Shown one piece after another: positions 8,071-16,541 of a DNA stretch of 64,000 bases. The notes beneath the pieces are model-generated. The model did no database searches, was not told the DNA's origin, and saw nothing but the letters and a program-made list of their open reading frames with translations. This DNA comes from Pseudorhizobium xiangyangii (GTDB lineage Bacteria; Pseudomonadota; Alphaproteobacteria; Rhizobiales; Rhizobiaceae), in the NCBI RefSeq assembly GCF_020531965.1, contig NZ_JAJAWH010000011.1:1-64000 (forward strand), written 5' to 3'. Position numbers and translations under genes: made by a program. Position 1 is the stretch's first letter. Each line of letters starts with the position of its first letter.

Positions 8071-8950
8071 AGATATCCACATGACAAATGCCATCGTCGG
8101 CGAGCCTCCGGAGTTTCGCAACCCGGCCAGCGAAAGTCCGGCGGCGAAGGCTGCGTTGATCCTTGCAGCGCTGGTTTTCCTGACTTTCTTTCTGTTCCTG
8201 CCGCTGGTCTCGGTCTTTGTGGAAGCCTTCCGCAAGGGCGCCGGGGAGTATCTGGCAGCACTTGCCGAGCCGGACGCGGTTTCCGCCATCAAACTGACCT
8301 TGCTGGTGGCTGCCATATCGGTGCCGCTCAACCTTGTCTTCGGACTGGCCGCCGCCTGGGCGATTGCCAAATTCGAGTTCAAGGGCAAGGCGTTCCTGAT
8401 CACACTGATCGACCTTCCGTTCTCGATTTCTCCGGTTATCTCCGGCCTGGTCTACGTCCTGCTGTTTGGATCTCATAGCCTGCTCGGGCCCTGGCTGAAG
8501 AGCTACGGCATCGAGATTCTGTTTGCGGTGCCGGGCATTGTGCTGGCAACGGTCTTCGTGACGTTCCCATTCGTCGCGCGGGAGCTCATACCGCTGATGG
8601 AAGATCAGGGGACTGGCGACGAGGAGGCGGCGCTGTCGCTCGGCGCTTCGGGCTGGCAGACCTTCTGGTACATCACCCTGCCGAATATCAAGTGGGGCCT
8701 GCTCTACGGCGTCCTGCTTTGTAATGCGCGTGCCATGGGTGAATTCGGTGCCGTCTCGGTCGTGTCGGGACACATCCGGGGACTTACCAACACCATGCCG
8801 CTTCATGTCGAGATCCTCTATAACGAGTATAATTTCGTCGCGGCCTTCGCGGTGGCGTCGCTGCTTGCGCTTCTGGCGCTGGTAACCCTCGCACTCAAGA
8901 CGGTTCTCGAACTGCGGTTCGGAGCCGGTAATACCGGCGGCAAGCATTGA
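8063..8950 (+). CDS. cysW: Sulfate ABC transporter permease CysW
   Basis: The 295-residue second channel subunit shares the family layout with CysT. It has [21 protein letters not shown] in the fourth helix region, an EAA loop ([22 protein letters not shown]) and a C-terminal [16 protein letters not shown]. The start overlaps the end of cysT by 8 bases. It is followed after 14 bases by the ATPase gene, so all four transporter parts are made from one transcript. Confidence 0.95.
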   Translation: MVEDIHMTNAIVGEPPEFRNPASESPAAKAALILAALVFLTFFLFLPLVSVFVEAFRKGAGEYLAALAEPDAVSAIKLTLLVAAISVPLNLVFGLAAAWAIAKFEFKGKAFLITLIDLPFSISPVISGLVYVLLFGSHSLLGPWLKSYGIEILFAVPGIVLATVFVTFPFVARELIPLMEDQGTGDEEAALSLGASGWQTFWYITLPNIKWGLLYGVLLCNARAMGEFGAVSVVSGHIRGLTNTMPLHVEILYNEYNFVAAFAVASLLALLALVTLALKTVLELRFGAGNTGGKH

Positions 8951-8964
8951 AAGGCCCAGCGTCT

Positions 8965-10005
8965 ATGGAAGTCAGCATCAAGAACATACGCAAGGAATTC
9001 GACCGGTTTGCCGCACTCAACGATGTCTCGCTGAACATCGCGTCCGGTGAACTGATCGCATTGCTAGGGCCTTCGGGCTCTGGCAAGACAACTCTGCTAC
9101 GACTTATCGCCGGGCTGGATTTTCCGACGGCCGGCAAGATCTACTTCGGGGACGAGGATGCATCCCACCGAAGCGTACAGGATCGCAATGTCGGCTTCGT
9201 GTTTCAGCACTACGCTCTTTTCCGGCACATGACCGTCGCCGAGAACATCGGATTCGGCCTGAAGGTCCGTTCAGGTGCAAGCCGCCCGCCGAAGTCGGAG
9301 ATCCGTCGCCGGGTCTCGGAATTGCTCGAAATGGTCCAGCTTTCCGGTCTTGAGGATCGCTATCCCAACCAGCTCTCGGGCGGCCAGCGGCAGCGCGTCG
9401 CTCTTGCCCGCGCCATGGCCATCGAACCACGCATCCTGTTGCTCGACGAGCCGTTCGGGGCGCTCGATGCAAAGGTGCGCAAGGAACTGCGCCGCTGGCT
9501 GCGGGAATTTCACGACAGGACAGGACACACGACGGTCTTCGTGACGCACGACCAGGAAGAGGCGCTTGAGCTTGCCGACCGGGTGGTGGTGATGAGCGGT
9601 GGCAAGATCGAACAGGTCGGGTCCGCCGACGACGTCTATGACCGCCCCGGCTCGCCCTTCGTCTTTTCCTTCATCGGGGAATCCTCGCATCTGCCAATCA
9701 CGTTAAGGGGCGGCCAGATTCTGTTCCAGGGGCAATCGATAGGCGTCGTGTCCGAGAGTGGTGAGGGTGCGGGCGAGCTTTTCTTCCGCCCTGAGGATGT
9801 GCAGTTGGTGGACGCCGCAGACGCCCTCTACGGAAAGGTCACGGCATGTCGGCGTCTGGCCGGCACCCGCATCGCCGAGATCGACATCGCCAATGAGGGC
9901 AATGCTCCCTATCACGTCGAGATCGAGGTTCCGCTTTATGAGCCCGTGGCGCTGGGCAGCGATCTCCGTTTTCGCCCGACGCGATGGAAGGTCTTCCCAG
10001 GCTGA
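8965..10005 (+). CDS. cysA: Sulfate ABC transporter ATP-binding protein CysA
   Basis: The 346-residue cytoplasmic ATPase has Walker A GPSGSGKTT at 35-43, Q loop FVFQHYALF, signature LSGGQRQRVALARAMA, Walker B ILLLDEPFGALD and switch His VFVTHDQEEA. A TOBE-type C-terminal region (FRPEDVQL, RRLAGTRIAEIDI) is typical of CysA and binds or senses substrate. The ATG at 8965 fits the family N-terminus; an in-frame TTG at 8947 would add six residues and overlap cysW. It is the last clear gene of the sulfate operon. Confidence 0.95.
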   Translation: MEVSIKNIRKEFDRFAALNDVSLNIASGELIALLGPSGSGKTTLLRLIAGLDFPTAGKIYFGDEDASHRSVQDRNVGFVFQHYALFRHMTVAENIGFGLKVRSGASRPPKSEIRRRVSELLEMVQLSGLEDRYPNQLSGGQRQRVALARAMAIEPRILLLDEPFGALDAKVRKELRRWLREFHDRTGHTTVFVTHDQEEALELADRVVVMSGGKIEQVGSADDVYDRPGSPFVFSFIGESSHLPITLRGGQILFQGQSIGVVSESGEGAGELFFRPEDVQLVDAADALYGKVTACRRLAGTRIAEIDIANEGNAPYHVEIEVPLYEPVALGSDLRFRPTRWKVFPG

Positions 10006-10081
10006 CGGCACGCCGATCCATAGCAGGCCAGATCCTTTCTTGGTTTAAGCGTACTCCAAGCCTCGTTCACTGAAACTATTG

Positions 10082-10130
10082 GCGGCCATTCCGGTTGGAC
10101 CGGAAAGCATCTTCGGGATGGAATGGCCGC
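10082..10130 (+). promoter_or_regulatory. Hairpin that buries the pcm start codon
   Basis: GCGGCCATTCC (10082-10092) is perfectly complementary to GGAATGGCCGC (10120-10130), and the right arm contains the ATG at 10123. A smaller stem, CCGGT/ACCGG (10091-10103), sits inside the loop. In RNA this would hide the first start codon and part of the ribosome-binding region, leaving the ATG at 10132 just outside. It could regulate pcm translation or attenuate read-through from the sulfate operon. Confidence 0.5.
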
Positions 10131-10773
10131 GATGTCCGATTTCGATTACGCACGCCATCGGATGATAGAAGCACATATCATCCGGCGTGGCCTGACGGAG
10201 CCAAGGCTCGTGGAGGCGATGCGAAGCGTGCCGCGGGAAGCCTTTGTCGGGGCAGGCCTCCAGGAGTTCGCCTACGCGGACGCCCCGCTCTCCATCGGCC
10301 AGGGCCAGACAATTTCGCAACCCTTCATCGTCGCGCTGATGATCGAGCGGGCGACTATCGCCGCGGACGATGTGGTCCTCGAGGTTGGAACCGGTTCGGG
10401 TTATGCGGCGGCGGTCGCCAGCCGCCTCGCTCAGGATGTCTACACGATCGAACGCATTCCCGCACTTGCCGAGGAGGCGGAAGACCGGTTGCAGCGCCTG
10501 GGCTTCGGCAACATCCATGTCAGGATAGGCGACGGCACGCGGGGATGGCCGGAGGTGGCACCCTTCGATGTCATTCTTGTTACCGCAGGTGGTCCTTCGG
10601 TTCCACCGACCTTGAAGGGGCAACTCGCCATCGGCGGACGACTTATCCTGCCGGTCGGTTCCGAAAGCGAGCAACGCCTGATACGGATCACCAGAACCGG
10701 GGCAACAACGTTCGATGAGGTGGATCTCGGCGGCGTACGTTTCGTGCCACTGATAGGGAAGGAAGGTTGGTGA
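10123..10773 (+). CDS. pcm: Protein-L-isoaspartate O-methyltransferase
   Basis: The 216-residue product is a full-length PCMT. It has the N-terminal helix pair, MRSVPREAFVG, the substrate loop YADAPLSIGQGQTISQPFIV (about 51-70), SAM motif I VVLEVGTGSGYAAAVAS and the post-III motif LKGQLAIGGRLILPVG. It methylates isoaspartyl residues in damaged proteins to start repair. Two starts are possible: the ATG at 10123, which lies inside an RNA stem, or the ATG at 10132 three codons on. It follows cysA by 117 bases in the same direction; read-through is possible but there is no functional link to sulfate uptake apart from the SAM cofactor. Confidence 0.93.
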   Translation: MAAMSDFDYARHRMIEAHIIRRGLTEPRLVEAMRSVPREAFVGAGLQEFAYADAPLSIGQGQTISQPFIVALMIERATIAADDVVLEVGTGSGYAAAVASRLAQDVYTIERIPALAEEAEDRLQRLGFGNIHVRIGDGTRGWPEVAPFDVILVTAGGPSVPPTLKGQLAIGGRLILPVGSESEQRLIRITRTGATTFDEVDLGGVRFVPLIGKEGW

Positions 10774-10892
10774 ACATCGACCAACTCTTCCGAGCGGTAG
10801 GGCGACGAGTTGATGCGGAGGATCGGCATTGGAAACTCGTGGTGCATTCCTCTAGAAGGGCTCTTGGAACAGCTTTAGGACGAAAGACCTTG

Positions 10893-11501
10893 ATGGCGGA
10901 ACAGCTAGCAAAACCCAGCAAGGAACAGGTTCTGGATTTGATTGAGGCAAAGCTCGAGAGCGCCACTCTTGAACAGGTGTCGCTGTCCGAAGTGGCCCAG
11001 GAACTCGGGGTCACGTCCCGCTCGATCTTCAAGCAGTTCCGGACCAAGTTTGAGATTGCCGATGCCCTGGCCGCGCGCCAGCTCTCCTGCCTGATGGCTG
11101 AATTTGAGCGCAATCTCGCAACCGGCCGCCCGGAGCAGAAGCTGGCGGTCTTTCTAGCGGGGCCGGCACTTCATTGGATTCAGATAATTGAGGCGCGTCC
11201 CGGCATGGCGTCGGTCATGGTGACGGCTGTCAGCAGGCAAAGGCGCGCCGTTACCAATTTCAGGGCGTTCATCCAGGAAAAGCTGCAGACCATCCTGGAG
11301 GAGGGGCAGCGAGTGGGAGAGTTCCGGCAGTTCGATACTCGTCTTTGGGCACGCACCATTTTTGATCTGATGGCGGTCGTGGGTGATCCACGGGTTGTCC
11401 AATTGATTCCGCTCCCGGAGGTGTCTTCGCGCACCGACCGCGTCGTATCCTTCATCCTGCAGTCCGTTCTGCGCGAAACGCCGGCAGAATCCGCCCTGTA
11501 A
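10893..11501 (+). CDS. TetR/AcrR-family transcriptional regulator
   Basis: The 202-residue product has an N-terminal helix-turn-helix (about 12-55: VLDLIEAKLESATLEQVSLS, EVAQELGVTSRSIFKQFRTK, FEIADALAARQ) and an all-helical ligand domain behind it. The in-frame ATG at 10767 would add 42 residues with no family resemblance, so the ATG at 10893 is preferred. It lies 119 bases after pcm and just upstream of the TPP riboswitch transcript, in the same direction. Its ligand and targets are unknown; autoregulation or control of neighbours is a guess. Confidence 0.8.
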   Translation: MAEQLAKPSKEQVLDLIEAKLESATLEQVSLSEVAQELGVTSRSIFKQFRTKFEIADALAARQLSCLMAEFERNLATGRPEQKLAVFLAGPALHWIQIIEARPGMASVMVTAVSRQRRAVTNFRAFIQEKLQTILEEGQRVGEFRQFDTRLWARTIFDLMAVVGDPRVVQLIPLPEVSSRTDRVVSFILQSVLRETPAESAL

Positions 11502-11541
11502 ATGTGACCTCCGAGAACTCGAACGGCGTGGACGGTGCCAA

Positions 11542-11570
11542 TTGACACCGCCCGCCGTTATGTGAAACAT
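11542..11570 (+). promoter_or_regulatory. Candidate sigma-70 promoter of the thiamine-regulated operon
   Basis: TTGACA at 11542-11547 is a perfect -35 hexamer. Seventeen bases on, AAACAT at 11565-11570 is a weak -10. Transcription would begin about 11577, exactly at the 5' edge of the riboswitch aptamer, which supports the assignment. Confidence 0.5.
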
Positions 11571-11577
11571 GGCCCTA

Positions 11578-11664
11578 TTCCGAGGGGGGCATCTTAACGA
11601 TGCTGAGATGGCGGTGAGCCGGACCCTTGAACCTGATCCGGGTCATACCGGCGTAGGAACGGAA
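11578..11664 (+). ncRNA. TPP riboswitch (THI element)
   Basis: The conserved cores of the thiamine-pyrophosphate aptamer are present in order: the GGGG segment (11584-11589), GCTGAGATGG (about 11602-11611), ACCCTTGAACCTGATC (about 11623-11638), and GGGTCATACCGGCGTAGGAA (about 11640-11659). The closing P1 helix is TTCCG (11578-11582) with CGGAA (11660-11664). It should sense TPP and turn the downstream operon off when thiamine is plentiful, in most proteobacteria by blocking translation or ending transcription. The expression platform lies within the 150 bases before the first gene. Confidence 0.95.
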
Positions 11665-11761
11665 ACGGCCAGTCTTCGGCGCCAATTCTCTTCTCCGCTT
11701 TACCTGGATCTCCATGATTTGACCGTCGGGAGATCGATTGATGCCATTCACGACCAGAACC

Positions 11762-11778
11762 ACTGACGGGTCCCGTCA
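11762..11778 (+). promoter_or_regulatory. Hairpin in the riboswitch expression platform
   Basis: CTGACG and CGTCAG (11762-11767, 11773-11778) pair around GGTCC. There is no T run, so termination is unlikely. The hairpin sits between the aptamer and the start at 11815 and may take part in the alternative folds; the 11665-11814 leader contains no other gene. Confidence 0.35.
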
Positions 11779-11814
11779 GCCTCGCGGCACCTCGTCGCGA
11801 TAGCGCAGGCTCTG

Positions 11815-12597
11815 ATGTCTTTGCGCCACATGGGACCTGGCTTGTTGAGCCTCGTCGCGATCTGGCAGACCATCGTCTGGCTGATTGCACCGCCACGTTA
11901 CATCCTGCCATCGCCGCTGGAAGTGGGGGCAACCCTCGTTCGCCAGTCGGATTTTCTGTTCCGGCACGGCCTGATCACGCTTTCGGAAGTTCTCGCGGGA
12001 CTGGTCTGTGGATCGGTGCTCGGGTTTGGAGTCGCCTTCGGAATCGCGGCGCTGCCGCGGCTCGGCAGGCTCGTCTGGCCGATGATGCTGATCCTCCAGG
12101 CGCTGCCAGTCTTCGTGCTCGCTCCCATCCTCGTCCTGTGGTTCGGCTTCGGCATGGCCTCCAAGGTCGTCATGGCGACGATCATCATATTCTTTCCTGT
12201 GGCTTCTTCCTTCGCCGACGGCTTGCGTCGCACCGAACCTGCCATCCTCGATGCCGTTGCGCTGACCAGGGCCAGCCATTGGCAGACGCTTCGCTATATC
12301 CGCGTGCCGCTGGCGCTGCCGGGGTTGGTGTCCGGCCTGCGGATGGCTGCACCGCTGGCGCCGATCGGCGCAGTTGTGGGTGAATGGGTCGGCGCGTCGG
12401 CGGGCCTCGGCTTCGTCATGGTGCAATCAAATGCCCGCATGCAGACCGGCACCGTCTTCGCGGCGATGGCAATTCTTGCCGCCATGACCCTCGTCTTGCG
12501 CTGGATCGTCGATCGTCTGACGGCGCGACTCACGCCTTGGGCGCCCGAGCATGTCAGAACACCATCCGAAATCATTAGCCGGAGAATAAATAAATGA
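11815..12597 (+). CDS. thiX: ABC transporter permease, ThiX-type (thiamine precursor uptake)
   Basis: The 260-residue membrane subunit is of the SsuC/TauC/ThiX (BPD_transp_1) type. It has about six helices, IAPPRYILPSPLEV at the N-terminus, and the EAA loop AVALTRASHWQTLRYIRVPLALPG (about 145-165). GEWVGASAGLGFVMV near the C-terminus is typical of the group. The family moves small organic molecules. The TPP riboswitch in front and the ThiY homologue behind mark this one as thiamine-precursor (hydroxymethyl- or formylamino-pyrimidine) uptake. It overlaps thiY by 4 bases. No ThiZ ATPase gene is found in the operon. Confidence 0.85.
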   Translation: MSLRHMGPGLLSLVAIWQTIVWLIAPPRYILPSPLEVGATLVRQSDFLFRHGLITLSEVLAGLVCGSVLGFGVAFGIAALPRLGRLVWPMMLILQALPVFVLAPILVLWFGFGMASKVVMATIIIFFPVASSFADGLRRTEPAILDAVALTRASHWQTLRYIRVPLALPGLVSGLRMAAPLAPIGAVVGEWVGASAGLGFVMVQSNARMQTGTVFAAMAILAAMTLVLRWIVDRLTARLTPWAPEHVRTPSEIISRRINK

Positions 12598-13553
12598 TAC
12601 GCCGCTTGCTTGCTCTTATTGCTCTTGCGCTCACCGTCTTGCCGGCACCTTCTCTGGCGGCTGAAAAGCTGACAGTGATGCTGGAATGGTTCGTCAATCC
12701 GGATCACGCACCCATGGTGATAGCCAAGGAGAGAGGCCTGTTCGAGGAAGCGGGCCTCGAAGTCGAGCTTCTACCGCCCGCCGATCCATCCGCCGTACCG
12801 CGGCTCGTCTCGGCCAGGCAGGCCGATGTCGGTGTTCACTACCAGCCGAACCTCTATCTGGACCATGCCGCCGGTCTGCCGCTGGTGCGCTTCGGCACGT
12901 TGGTCGAGACGCCGCTCAATACGGTGACGGTACTCGCCGACGGCCCGATCAAGGCGCTGGCAGACCTCAAGGGCAAGAAGGTCGGTCTTTCCGTCTCCGG
13001 TTTCGAGGATGCGATGCTTAAACGCATGCTGGCGGGCGACGGCCTTACCATGGACGATATAGAACTCGTCAACGTCAACTTCGCACTTACCGCCTCGTTG
13101 ATTGGTGGCCAGGTCGATGCAACGCTCGGCGGTTTCCGCAATTTCGAGCTGACCCAGATTCGCCTCGAAGGTGCCAAGGGCATTTCCTTTTTCCCGGAGG
13201 AGCATGGGGTGCCGGTCTATGACGAGCTGATCTTCGTGGCTCACAAGGATCTCGCCCGAGACACTGCGGGCGACGACCGTCTGCGCCGCTTCCTGACGGC
13301 CGTCGAAGAGGCTGCCGTGTTCCTCACCAACCATCCGGATGACGCCTGGCAGCTCTTCATCAAGGCATATCCTGATCTGGATGACGAATTGAACCGCCAG
13401 GCCTTCATTGATACGCTGCCGCGCTTTGCCAAGCGCCCCGCGGCACTGGATCGCGGCCGGTACGAGCGGTTCGGAGCCTTCATGGCAGAAAGCGGCCTCG
13501 TGGACAGCGCCCCGAAGGTCGAAGATCTGGCGGTTGAGCTCCAGTGGAACTGA
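12594..13553 (+). CDS. thiY: ThiY-type (NMT1/THI5-like) periplasmic pyrimidine-binding protein
   Basis: The 319-residue product has a Sec signal peptide (LLALIALALTVLPAPSLAA) followed by LEWFVNPDHAPMVIAKERGL. This is the signature of NMT1/ThiY proteins that bind formylaminopyrimidine-type thiamine breakdown products. ADVGVHYQPNLYL and LGGFRNFELTQ are further family segments. It overlaps thiX by 4 bases and the TRAP dctQM gene by 10 bases, so all three are translationally coupled. The riboswitch upstream supports a thiamine-salvage role. What it binds exactly is not determined by the sequence. Confidence 0.88.
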   Translation: MIRRLLALIALALTVLPAPSLAAEKLTVMLEWFVNPDHAPMVIAKERGLFEEAGLEVELLPPADPSAVPRLVSARQADVGVHYQPNLYLDHAAGLPLVRFGTLVETPLNTVTVLADGPIKALADLKGKKVGLSVSGFEDAMLKRMLAGDGLTMDDIELVNVNFALTASLIGGQVDATLGGFRNFELTQIRLEGAKGISFFPEEHGVPVYDELIFVAHKDLARDTAGDDRLRRFLTAVEEAAVFLTNHPDDAWQLFIKAYPDLDDELNRQAFIDTLPRFAKRPAALDRGRYERFGAFMAESGLVDSAPKVEDLAVELQWN

Positions 13554-15421
13554 ACGAAGAGAGCGCGCAGACCTTCGGACCTGGCGCGGTTGCGGATGCA
13601 GATGCGTCGGCAACTCGGCCGTTGCCGTTGCCGTTGGAGCGGGTGGCGGGGCAAGCCGCGAGGGCAATCGAAACGGGCCTCTCCTTCGGCCTTGCGGCAG
13701 TGCTGGCCCTTCTCCTTGCGCTTGTTCTCGTTTCCGTCGTGCTTCGTTACGCCTTTTCGACCGGTGTGGTGGGCGCGGAAGAGGCCGCCATCTGGCTCTT
13801 CGGTGCGCTCGTCGCGGCCGGATTGCCGCTCGGGCTTTCGGGGCCGCTTGCCATGCGGCTCGATGCGCTGTTGCGCGTGCTGCCCGGACCATGGCTGGTG
13901 CCGAGCCAGCTGGTGGCCGACGCCTTCACGATGATTGCGGGTCTCTCCCTTCTGGCCGGAGGGACCAGTGCCGCCGGTTTGATAGGCTCGACATCCGTGG
14001 CGCTCGGCCTTCCGGACTGGCTCCGCCCTGCGGGTCTGGCCGCGGGCGGTGGGCTGCTGATTGCCCTTCTGTTCCTGAAACGGGTTTCTGAGGGCCGTGC
14101 GATCCCAGTCCTCCTGTCCAGCGTCCTTGCGGCGTGTGCCTATGCCTGCGTTCAGGGGTTCACGATCGATCTCTCCTGGCCGCCAAGCCTGATCGCGCTG
14201 CTGATCGCGGGATTTGGGCTGGCTCTTGGCGCGCCGCTCGCCCATTGTCTTCTCGCAGGCGCCTTCCTGGTCATCCCCTTCGGTAGCGGCCTGCCCGAAG
14301 GCGCCATTGTTTCCACTGCAACCAGCGGCCTCTCTCGTTTCCTTCTCCTTGCAATCCCTTTCTTCCTGCTGGCCGGTGGGCTTCTCACCACATCCGGCGC
14401 GGCCGGGCATCTCGTCCGGCTGGCGGCAAGCCTGGTCGGCCACCGTCGCGGAGGGCTTGCCCAGACGGCATTGCTGACAAGCGTATTTTTCTCCGGCGCC
14501 TCCGGCTCCTCGGTGGCAAACGCAGCCTTCGGCGCCACGACCTTTTTCCCGCAACTCGTTCAAAACGGTTACCGGCGGGAGCAGGCGGGCGCGATCGTGG
14601 CTGCGACATCCGTGCTCGACAACGTCATCCCGCCATCGATCGCCTTCCTGCTGCTGGCCGCCGCGACTGACCTTTCGGTCGGCGCCCTGCTGGTTGGCGG
14701 CATCTATGCCGGCCTTCTGATGGCGCTCTGCCTGGCGGTGGCCATCCATGTCGCCAATCGCCATACGGCGCCCGCGCCTGCCGCAACGAATAGGGAGCGG
14801 GGCCAAGCCTTCGTGTCCGCGATCCCGGCACTCGGCCTGGTGCTCGTGGTTGTCACCGGCATCCGCCTGGGCGTGGTCACGACGACAGAGGCCGCTGCAC
14901 TGGCAGCCTTCTATGCGCTTCTGCTCGTCATCGCGGCCGGCTCCAGGGTGCGCGGCATGGTTTGGACGTTCCGGCAGGCGGCAAGTGAGGCCGCCGCCGT
15001 TGGCTTGCTGATCGGTGCTGCCGGCCCCGTCACCTTCCTGCTTGCCGTCGATGACGTTGCAACGCTCGTGACAACCCTTGTGACAGCGTTCGGCAGCCAT
15101 CCGCTGCCGGTCCTGTTACTGTGCAATCTGGTGCTGCTCGGTGTGGGACTGGTGCTGGATATCGGCGCAGCAATCCTGTTGCTCGGGCCGATCCTGCTTC
15201 CGGCGGCGGTCGCGGCCGGCATGGATCCCGTCCACTTCGGTGTCATCCTCGTCGTCAACCTGATGATCGGCGGGCTGACGCCGCCGGTCGGCATTCTCGT
15301 CTTCGTCGTGAGCGGCCTAACGGGTATCGAGGCGGCCAGCCTGTTCAAGGCCGTGTCTCCCTATCTCGTCGCACTCCTCGCCGCGCTTTCTGTTCTGTGC
15401 CTTGCCGCACTCATTCTCTGA
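13544..15421 (+). CDS. TRAP transporter, fused small (DctQ) and large (DctM) membrane subunits
   Basis: The 625-residue product uses a GTG start that overlaps the end of thiY. Residues about 40-185 form the four-helix DctQ-like part (LVSVVLRYAFSTGVVGAEEAAIW). The rest is a DctM (12-helix) domain with LAIPFFLLAGGLL, GASGSSVANAAFG, NVIPPSIAFLLLA and GLTPPVGILVFV. TRAP systems use an ion gradient, not ATP, with a periplasmic binding protein; that protein is encoded next. The location in a TPP-riboswitch operon points to a thiamine-related substrate. The acidic substrate preference usual for TRAP would allow a carboxylated or phosphorylated precursor, or a thiazole part. That is inference. Confidence 0.92.
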   Translation: MELNEESAQTFGPGAVADADASATRPLPLPLERVAGQAARAIETGLSFGLAAVLALLLALVLVSVVLRYAFSTGVVGAEEAAIWLFGALVAAGLPLGLSGPLAMRLDALLRVLPGPWLVPSQLVADAFTMIAGLSLLAGGTSAAGLIGSTSVALGLPDWLRPAGLAAGGGLLIALLFLKRVSEGRAIPVLLSSVLAACAYACVQGFTIDLSWPPSLIALLIAGFGLALGAPLAHCLLAGAFLVIPFGSGLPEGAIVSTATSGLSRFLLLAIPFFLLAGGLLTTSGAAGHLVRLAASLVGHRRGGLAQTALLTSVFFSGASGSSVANAAFGATTFFPQLVQNGYRREQAGAIVAATSVLDNVIPPSIAFLLLAAATDLSVGALLVGGIYAGLLMALCLAVAIHVANRHTAPAPAATNRERGQAFVSAIPALGLVLVVVTGIRLGVVTTTEAAALAAFYALLLVIAAGSRVRGMVWTFRQAASEAAAVGLLIGAAGPVTFLLAVDDVATLVTTLVTAFGSHPLPVLLLCNLVLLGVGLVLDIGAAILLLGPILLPAAVAAGMDPVHFGVILVVNLMIGGLTPPVGILVFVVSGLTGIEAASLFKAVSPYLVALLAALSVLCLAALIL

Positions 15422-15430
15422 GAGGTTTTC

Positions 15431-16426
15431 ATGGTTTCGTTGACTCGCCGCACACTCATTTCCGCCGCTGCGCTTGCACCCGTACTCGCCGCCCCGGGCA
15501 TCCTGCGTCCCGCAAACGCCCGTACTTCGACGCTGACTGTCGCCTCCCTTCTCGGCGAGGACAAGCCGGAGACGAAGGTCTGGCACCGCATTGCCGATCT
15601 GCTGGATGAACGCCTGCCGGGCCGCTTCCGCTTCCGGATCGTTACCAATGGCGCGCTGGGTGGCGAAAAGGACGTGGCGGATGGCGCCCGCCTCGGCTCC
15701 GTCCATGCAAGCCTCAGCACGGTCTCGACCCTTTCCGCCTGGGTGCCGCAACTGCAGGTCCTCGACCTTCCCTTCTTGTTTCGCGATGCCGGACACCTGC
15801 GGCAGGCCGTGTCCGGAAGCTTGGGTGCCGATCTGAAGCAGCGTCTTGCGGATCAGGGCTTTATTGTTAGCGACTTCATCGACTACGGCGCACGCCATCT
15901 GCTCGCAAAGGAGCCGATCATCCGCCCCGAACAGCTGCGCGGCAAGACGATGCGCGTCATCCAGAGCCGTCTCCACACCGCGCTGTGGAGTTCCTTCGGC
16001 GCAGTGCCCGTCGGGATCCCGATCACCGAGACCTACAATTCACTGGCGACGGGTGTTGCCGACGCCATGGATCTGACGGCTTCCGCCGCTGCGGGGTTCA
16101 AGCTGTACGAGGTCGTGCCGTTCCTGACCCGCACCGCCCATATCCGGTCGTCTGGCGTGATCTTCTATTCGGCGAGCTTCTGGAACACCCTGAACGACGA
16201 GGAGAAGGCCATTGTGACTGCGGTGTCGGGAGAGGCGGCAGGCTATTTCGACGGGCTGATGGAGGAGGACGAGGTGGCATCGCTTGAAACCATCCGGACG
16301 CATGGCGGCCGCGTGATCGAGCCTGAACGTCTGGAGGATTGGCAGACGGGCGCGCAGTCCGTTTGGGAGGAGTTTGCCGAAGTCGTCGGCGGCCGAGCGA
16401 TCATCGACGCCGTGAGAGAAATCTAG
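15431..16426 (+). CDS. TRAP transporter substrate-binding protein (DctP family)
   Basis: The 331-residue product has an N-terminus with a twin-arginine-type motif (TRRTLISAAALAPVLAAPG), so export by Tat is likely. The mature part has the DctP layout: GALGGEKDVADGARLG (about 75-90), LPFLFRDAGHL, and the conserved substrate-carboxylate region LRGKTMRVIQSRLH (about 175-188) with its arginine. It begins 9 bases after dctQM. Together they form a complete TRAP system. The arginine in the RVIQ segment is the usual anchor for a carboxylate ligand, which limits the candidates to acids. Confidence 0.92.
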   Translation: MVSLTRRTLISAAALAPVLAAPGILRPANARTSTLTVASLLGEDKPETKVWHRIADLLDERLPGRFRFRIVTNGALGGEKDVADGARLGSVHASLSTVSTLSAWVPQLQVLDLPFLFRDAGHLRQAVSGSLGADLKQRLADQGFIVSDFIDYGARHLLAKEPIIRPEQLRGKTMRVIQSRLHTALWSSFGAVPVGIPITETYNSLATGVADAMDLTASAAAGFKLYEVVPFLTRTAHIRSSGVIFYSASFWNTLNDEEKAIVTAVSGEAAGYFDGLMEEDEVASLETIRTHGGRVIEPERLEDWQTGAQSVWEEFAEVVGGRAIIDAVREI

Positions 16427-16471
16427 GCGGTTACATATGCCGTCAGACCACTCTCCCTCCGTAAAATCCGG

Positions 16472-16481
16472 TGCCGGCACT
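16472..16481. repeat. Perfect 10-bp palindrome between dctP and the LhgO-like gene
   Basis: GTGCCGGCAC reads the same on both strands, followed by TTTG. With no loop it is not a terminator; it may be a protein site or chance. The 115-base gap holds no other signal, so it is open whether the oxidase gene belongs to the riboswitch transcript. Confidence 0.3.
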
Positions 16482-16541
16482 TTGCTCCCCATGCGGCTTT
16501 GGCTATCAATCGAGGCAGGAGCATAGCAGGCGGAGCAGAGC

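Noticed and set aside
11569-11766. Small open frame through the riboswitch region
   Set aside because: It overlaps the conserved aptamer; its coding appearance is coincidental.
13241-15100. 619-codon antisense frame over thiY and dctQM
   Set aside because: Arg/Gly/Glu-rich low-complexity translation opposite a well-supported membrane protein gene.
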